Below are positions 60,750 through 64,000 of a stretch of DNA of 64,000 nt, in pieces. Source of the stretch: Streptococcus cristatus ATCC 51100 (GTDB lineage: Bacteria > Bacillota > Bacilli > Lactobacillales > Streptococcaceae); NCBI RefSeq assembly GCF_011612585.1, contig NZ_CP050133.1, positions 1,426,001-1,490,000 of the forward strand. The letters run 5' to 3'. The notes under the pieces are model-generated. The model was not told where the DNA came from, did not search any database, and worked only from the letters and a program-made list of their open reading frames with translations. Each line of letters opens with the position of its first letter. The first letter of the stretch is position 1. Both the position numbers and the translations under genes were made by a program.

Positions 60750-61847
60750 CTATTTTTGCAAATTATATTCCTCTTTAGTTTTATCAATATTATTTACTAA
60801 TTTTGGTTGTCGAAACTTCACCTCGCTAATATTACTCTCATTTAGTCTATTAATTTTCATATAATAATAAATATCATCTTTATAAGGAGATAAAAGTTTG
60901 TATTGAGGAAATCTTATCTGAATAGGATTCTTTTGTTTTGTTCTTACTATAGTCTTTCCTTTATCATCAATCAAAGCAATATCATAAGTTATTAAACTTG
61001 CTTTGTCGACTAAAATGTTAAATTTGAAATAATTTTTTCCTTCCACTAGTTTTTGATCAATAATAAAGTTATAATCCTGTTTATATGGCTTAACTAATTC
61101 AAGCACTGGGACAATAGGTTTATCGAGCGGTCCTCCATTAAATCCAAGATTTCTACTGAATTTTCCCTCTGAACTTAAATATGGTATGACTATCTGACTT
61201 TCTTCATGATCAGAGCGTATAGTAATTTTAATATCTTGTTTATAATCAGGAATTTTATCATCAAAATGTTTTTTTATTTTAGAATCGGATAAGTCGATTT
61301 TAAATATTGATTCAATATCACCTCCCATTAATGGTTTACCAGCTATTGATCCACTCCTAATGATACTGGTACTATTATCTATTGAATTATGGTATATAAT
61401 ATCAACTTTATATTCTTTTGCGTTACTCTGTTGAGTTCCATTATTAAATCTGTAAAAATCTACAATCTGAGTATCATTATTAAAACCATTCTGAATAACT
61501 AAATCAACATATTGATAAGGTTCGACAGATACATTCGTTAAAATAAACTTGTGAATTGTACTCTCAAATTTATTATTTTCGATAATAAATTTAGCTTGAA
61601 CATAATTTTCTAAAACATTTGTATCATCACTTCGTAATTCCTCACCATTAACAATTTTGGGAACATTTATAAAGTTCTTGTTTGTTATTTTAACGTTTCC
61701 AAAATATTTTCTAACGTTACTAAAAATAATAGGAAGAACAATTAAAATCAATCCAACTATTATAGGAGCAATTATCCAGTTAATTAGTTTCTCGTGTTGA
61801 TTAATCCATTGCCTCAAATTAGCAATCATATTAGAAATTGCAGTCAT
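60750..61847 (-). CDS. Unknown AT-rich membrane-anchored protein downstream of valS
   Basis: I do not recognise this 365-residue protein. Residues 1-22 are amphipathic, 23-43 form one membrane segment ([20 protein letters not shown]), and the remaining 320 residues are Asn/Ile/Lys-rich and look largely beta-stranded, with no cysteine motif, LPXTG or enzymatic signature. Base composition is clearly more AT-rich than its neighbours, and codon choice leans to A/T-ending codons, suggesting acquisition. Its ATG overlaps the valS TGA (ATGA), so translation is probably coupled. A terminator follows. A surface or defence-type role is possible, but nothing shows it. Confidence 0.8.
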   Translation of the reverse strand: MTAISNMIANLRQWINQHEKLINWIIAPIIVGLILIVLPIIFSNVRKYFGNVKITNKNFINVPKIVNGEELRSDDTNVLENYVQAKFIIENNKFESTIHKFILTNVSVEPYQYVDLVIQNGFNNDTQIVDFYRFNNGTQQSNAKEYKVDIIYHNSIDNSTSIIRSGSIAGKPLMGGDIESIFKIDLSDSKIKKHFDDKIPDYKQDIKITIRSDHEESQIVIPYLSSEGKFSRNLGFNGGPLDKPIVPVLELVKPYKQDYNFIIDQKLVEGKNYFKFNILVDKASLITYDIALIDDKGKTIVRTKQKNPIQIRFPQYKLLSPYKDDIYYYMKINRLNESNISEVKFRQPKLVNNIDKTKEEYNLQK

Positions 61848-64000
61848 ATTTTCCTCATCTCATCAATCCGCGCTACGGTCGCGTCGTACTTAGCTTGGTA
61901 GTCGGCTTGTTTGTCGCGTTCTTTTTGGACAACTTCTGGCTTGGCATTGGCTACGAAGCGTTCGTTAGAGAGCTTCTTACCGACCATATCCAGTTCTTTT
62001 TGCCATTTAGCGAGTTCCTTATCGAGACGAGCCAGTTCTTCTTCGACATTGAGGAGATCTGCGAGTGGCAGGTAGATTTCTGCTCCTGTGATGACGCTTG
62101 ACATTGCGAGTTCAGGTGCAGAGATGGTTGATGCAATTTCTAAGTGCTCTGGATTTGTGAAGCGTTTGATGTAGTTGACATTGCTGTTAAAGAAGGCTTC
62201 CAAGTCACTATCGCTAGTCTTAACAAGGATTGTGATTGGCTTACTTGGGGCTACGTTTACTTCCGCACGCGCATTCCGAACGGCACGGATCAAGTCTTTG
62301 AGGCTTTCGACACCTGTGTGGGCAACAAGGTCTTCAAAGGCTGGATTTACAGTTGGATATTCTGCTGTCACGATCGAACCTTCTGAGATTTGTCCAAAGA
62401 TTTCCTCTGTCACGAATGGCATGATTGGGTGGAGAAGACGAAGGATCTTGTCCAAGGTGTAAAGGAGAACAGAGCGTGTGATGACTTTCTCTTCTTCATT
62501 ATCGCTGTAAAGGACTTCCTTAGTCAACTCAACGTACCAGTCCGCAAACTCATCCCAGATGAAGTTGTAGAGGATGTGACCAGCCACACCAAACTCAAAC
62601 TTGTCAAAGTTGGCAGTTGCTTTTCCGATGGTTTCATTGAGGTTGTGGAGAATCCAGCGGTCTGTGACATTACCAGCTTCCTTGTTGACAACTTTTTCCA
62701 CATTGGCAGTTGCTTGCTCGAGAGTCAAGCCTTCATTGTTCATGAGGATGTAGCGAGAGATGTTCCAGATCTTGTTAATGAAGTTCCATGAAGCATCCAT
62801 TTTCTCGTAAGAGAAGCGGACGTCTTGACCTGGTGCAGAACCGTTTGAAAGGAACCAACGCAGGCTATCTGTTCCGTACTTATCAATAACATCCATCGGA
62901 TCAATCCCATTGCCCAGTGATTTAGACATCTTACGGCCTTCCTCGTCACGAATCAGACCATGAATCAATGCATTTTTGAATGGCGATTTGCCAGTAAATT
63001 CCAAACCTTGGAAAATCATTCGAGATACCCAGAACGGGATAATATCATAACCAGTCACCAAAGTTGATGTTGGATAATAACGTTTGAAGTCTTCTGAGTC
63101 GACATCCGGCCAGCCCATGGTAGAGAATGGCCAAAGAGCCGAACTGAACCACGTATCCAAGACATCTTCGTCCTGAGTCCAACCTTCACCTTCTGGAGCT
63201 TCTTCGCCGACATATATTTCACCCTCGGCATTGTACCAAGCAGGGATTTGGTGACCCCACCAGAGCTGACGAGAGATTACCCAGTCGTGAACATTTTCCA
63301 TCCATTGAAGGAAGGTATCGTTGAAACGAGGTGGGTAGAATTCTACCTTGTTCTCTGTATCTTGGTTGGCAATAGTATTCTTAGCCAATTGGTCCATCTT
63401 AACGAACCATTGAGTAGACAAGCGTGGTTCAACCACAACACCTGTACGCTCTGAGTGACCAACACTGTGGACACGTTTTTCGATTTTAACGAAGGCACCA
63501 ATTTCTTCCAACTTGGCAACGACTGCCTTACGAGCTTCAAAACGGTCCATACCTGCAAACTCGAAGGCAAGCTCATTCATAGTTCCGTCGTCGTTCATGA
63601 CGTTGACTTGCGGCAAGTTGTGACGTTGACCAACCAAGAAGTCGTTTGGATCGTGGGCAGGCGTGATTTTCACGACACCAGTACCAAATTCAGGATCTGC
63701 GTGCTCATCCCCAACGATTGGAATCAATTTATTAGCAATTGGAAGGATGACATTTTTACCAATCAAGTCCTTGTAGCGTGGGTCTTCTGGATTGACCGCA
63801 ACGGCAACGTCCCCAAACATGGTCTCAGGACGAGTTGTCGCCACTTCAAGGGCGCGTGAGCCGTCTTCTAGCATGTAATTCATGTGGTAGAAGGCACCTT
63901 CAACATCCTTGTGAATTACTTCGATATCAGAAAGGGCTGTGCGAGCCGCTGGGTCCCAGTTGATGATAAACTCACCACGGTAGATCCAACCTTTCTTGTA
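61844..64000 (-). CDS. valS: Valyl-tRNA synthetase (C-terminal 718 residues; N terminus beyond window)
   Basis: Class I synthetase charging tRNA-Val. The reading frame is open to base 64000 and the visible part starts within the catalytic domain ([17 protein letters not shown]). The editing domain has [10 protein letters not shown], and [12 protein letters not shown] is the KMSKS motif. The anticodon-binding domain and the C-terminal coiled-coil arm of ValS follow. The HIGH motif lies outside the window. It is followed directly by the unknown gene through a 4-base overlap. Confidence 0.96.
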   Translation of the reverse strand, partial: YKKGWIYRGEFIINWDPAARTALSDIEVIHKDVEGAFYHMNYMLEDGSRALEVATTRPETMFGDVAVAVNPEDPRYKDLIGKNVILPIANKLIPIVGDEHADPEFGTGVVKITPAHDPNDFLVGQRHNLPQVNVMNDDGTMNELAFEFAGMDRFEARKAVVAKLEEIGAFVKIEKRVHSVGHSERTGVVVEPRLSTQWFVKMDQLAKNTIANQDTENKVEFYPPRFNDTFLQWMENVHDWVISRQLWWGHQIPAWYNAEGEIYVGEEAPEGEGWTQDEDVLDTWFSSALWPFSTMGWPDVDSEDFKRYYPTSTLVTGYDIIPFWVSRMIFQGLEFTGKSPFKNALIHGLIRDEEGRKMSKSLGNGIDPMDVIDKYGTDSLRWFLSNGSAPGQDVRFSYEKMDASWNFINKIWNISRYILMNNEGLTLEQATANVEKVVNKEAGNVTDRWILHNLNETIGKATANFDKFEFGVAGHILYNFIWDEFADWYVELTKEVLYSDNEEEKVITRSVLLYTLDKILRLLHPIMPFVTEEIFGQISEGSIVTAEYPTVNPAFEDLVAHTGVESLKDLIRAVRNARAEVNVAPSKPITILVKTSDSDLEAFFNSNVNYIKRFTNPEHLEIASTISAPELAMSSVITGAEIYLPLADLLNVEEELARLDKELAKWQKELDMVGKKLSNERFVANAKPEVVQKERDKQADYQAKYDATVARIDEMRKI

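Overview
The window reads as a chromosomal segment of a viridans-group Streptococcus, most like the S. sanguinis/S. gordonii branch. This rests on gene content: an accessory Sec (SecA2/SecY2/Asp) locus, a SigX-type late competence gene (prepilin peptidase), CiaR-type promoters driving small RNAs, a complete trp operon under tryptophan T-boxes, and a streptococcal division cluster. The species call is inference; no 16S or other marker is present. Almost everything lies on the minus strand. The exceptions are treR, the rsuA-type pseudouridine synthase and the prepilin peptidase. No tRNA, rRNA, CRISPR array or intact insertion sequence was seen.

Layout. 1-9.7 kb: accessory Sec locus, transcribed right to left: GT8 glycosyltransferase, secY2, asp1, asp2, asp3, secA2, then the start of an unknown serine-rich protein with its own consensus promoter, cut by the window edge. 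The canonical serine-rich adhesin gene is not in its usual place upstream of the glycosyltransferase; a 175-bp structured repeat and pflA are there instead. 10-17.6 kb: pflA, a CiaR-type small RNA, the trehalose operon (treC, treB, divergent treR), a second CiaR-type promoter driving a short transcript with a possible 22-residue peptide, and a CNNM/CBS membrane protein. 17.7-24.7 kb: ATP-type PEP carboxykinase, an AI-2E family membrane protein, a DUF1827 protein, a Nudix hydrolase and ileS with its T-box.

24.9-34.4 kb: the division and wall cluster divIVA-ylmH-ylmG-sepF-ylmE-ftsZ-ftsA and divIB-murG-murD (listed left to right, transcribed the other way). 34.8-39.7 kb: DUF3165 membrane protein, typA, the rsuA-type pseudouridine synthase, a decayed membrane-protein remnant, an inactive rhodanese, a YqgQ protein, a third CiaR-type small RNA, the second copy of the 175-bp repeat, and dpr with a PerR box. 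39.8-48.6 kb: prepilin peptidase with a com-box, then trpEGDCFBA behind a Trp T-box. A second, free-standing trpB precedes it with its own Trp T-box and a perfect TTGACA/TATAAT promoter.

48.6-64 kb: housekeeping genes: VanZ-like protein, rlmN, yutD, sepM, coaD, rsmD, yidD, rluB, scpB, scpA, a XerD-like protein lacking most catalytic residues, cbpB, a phosphodiesterase, a Ham1/RdgB protein, murI, a YneF protein and lysA. An AT-rich unknown membrane-anchored gene is coupled to the end of valS, which runs off the right edge.

The points most worth a second look are the serine-rich gene after secA2, the CiaR-driven 22-residue peptide, the tandem T-box/second trpB arrangement, the three-hairpin repeat, and the unknown gene after valS.
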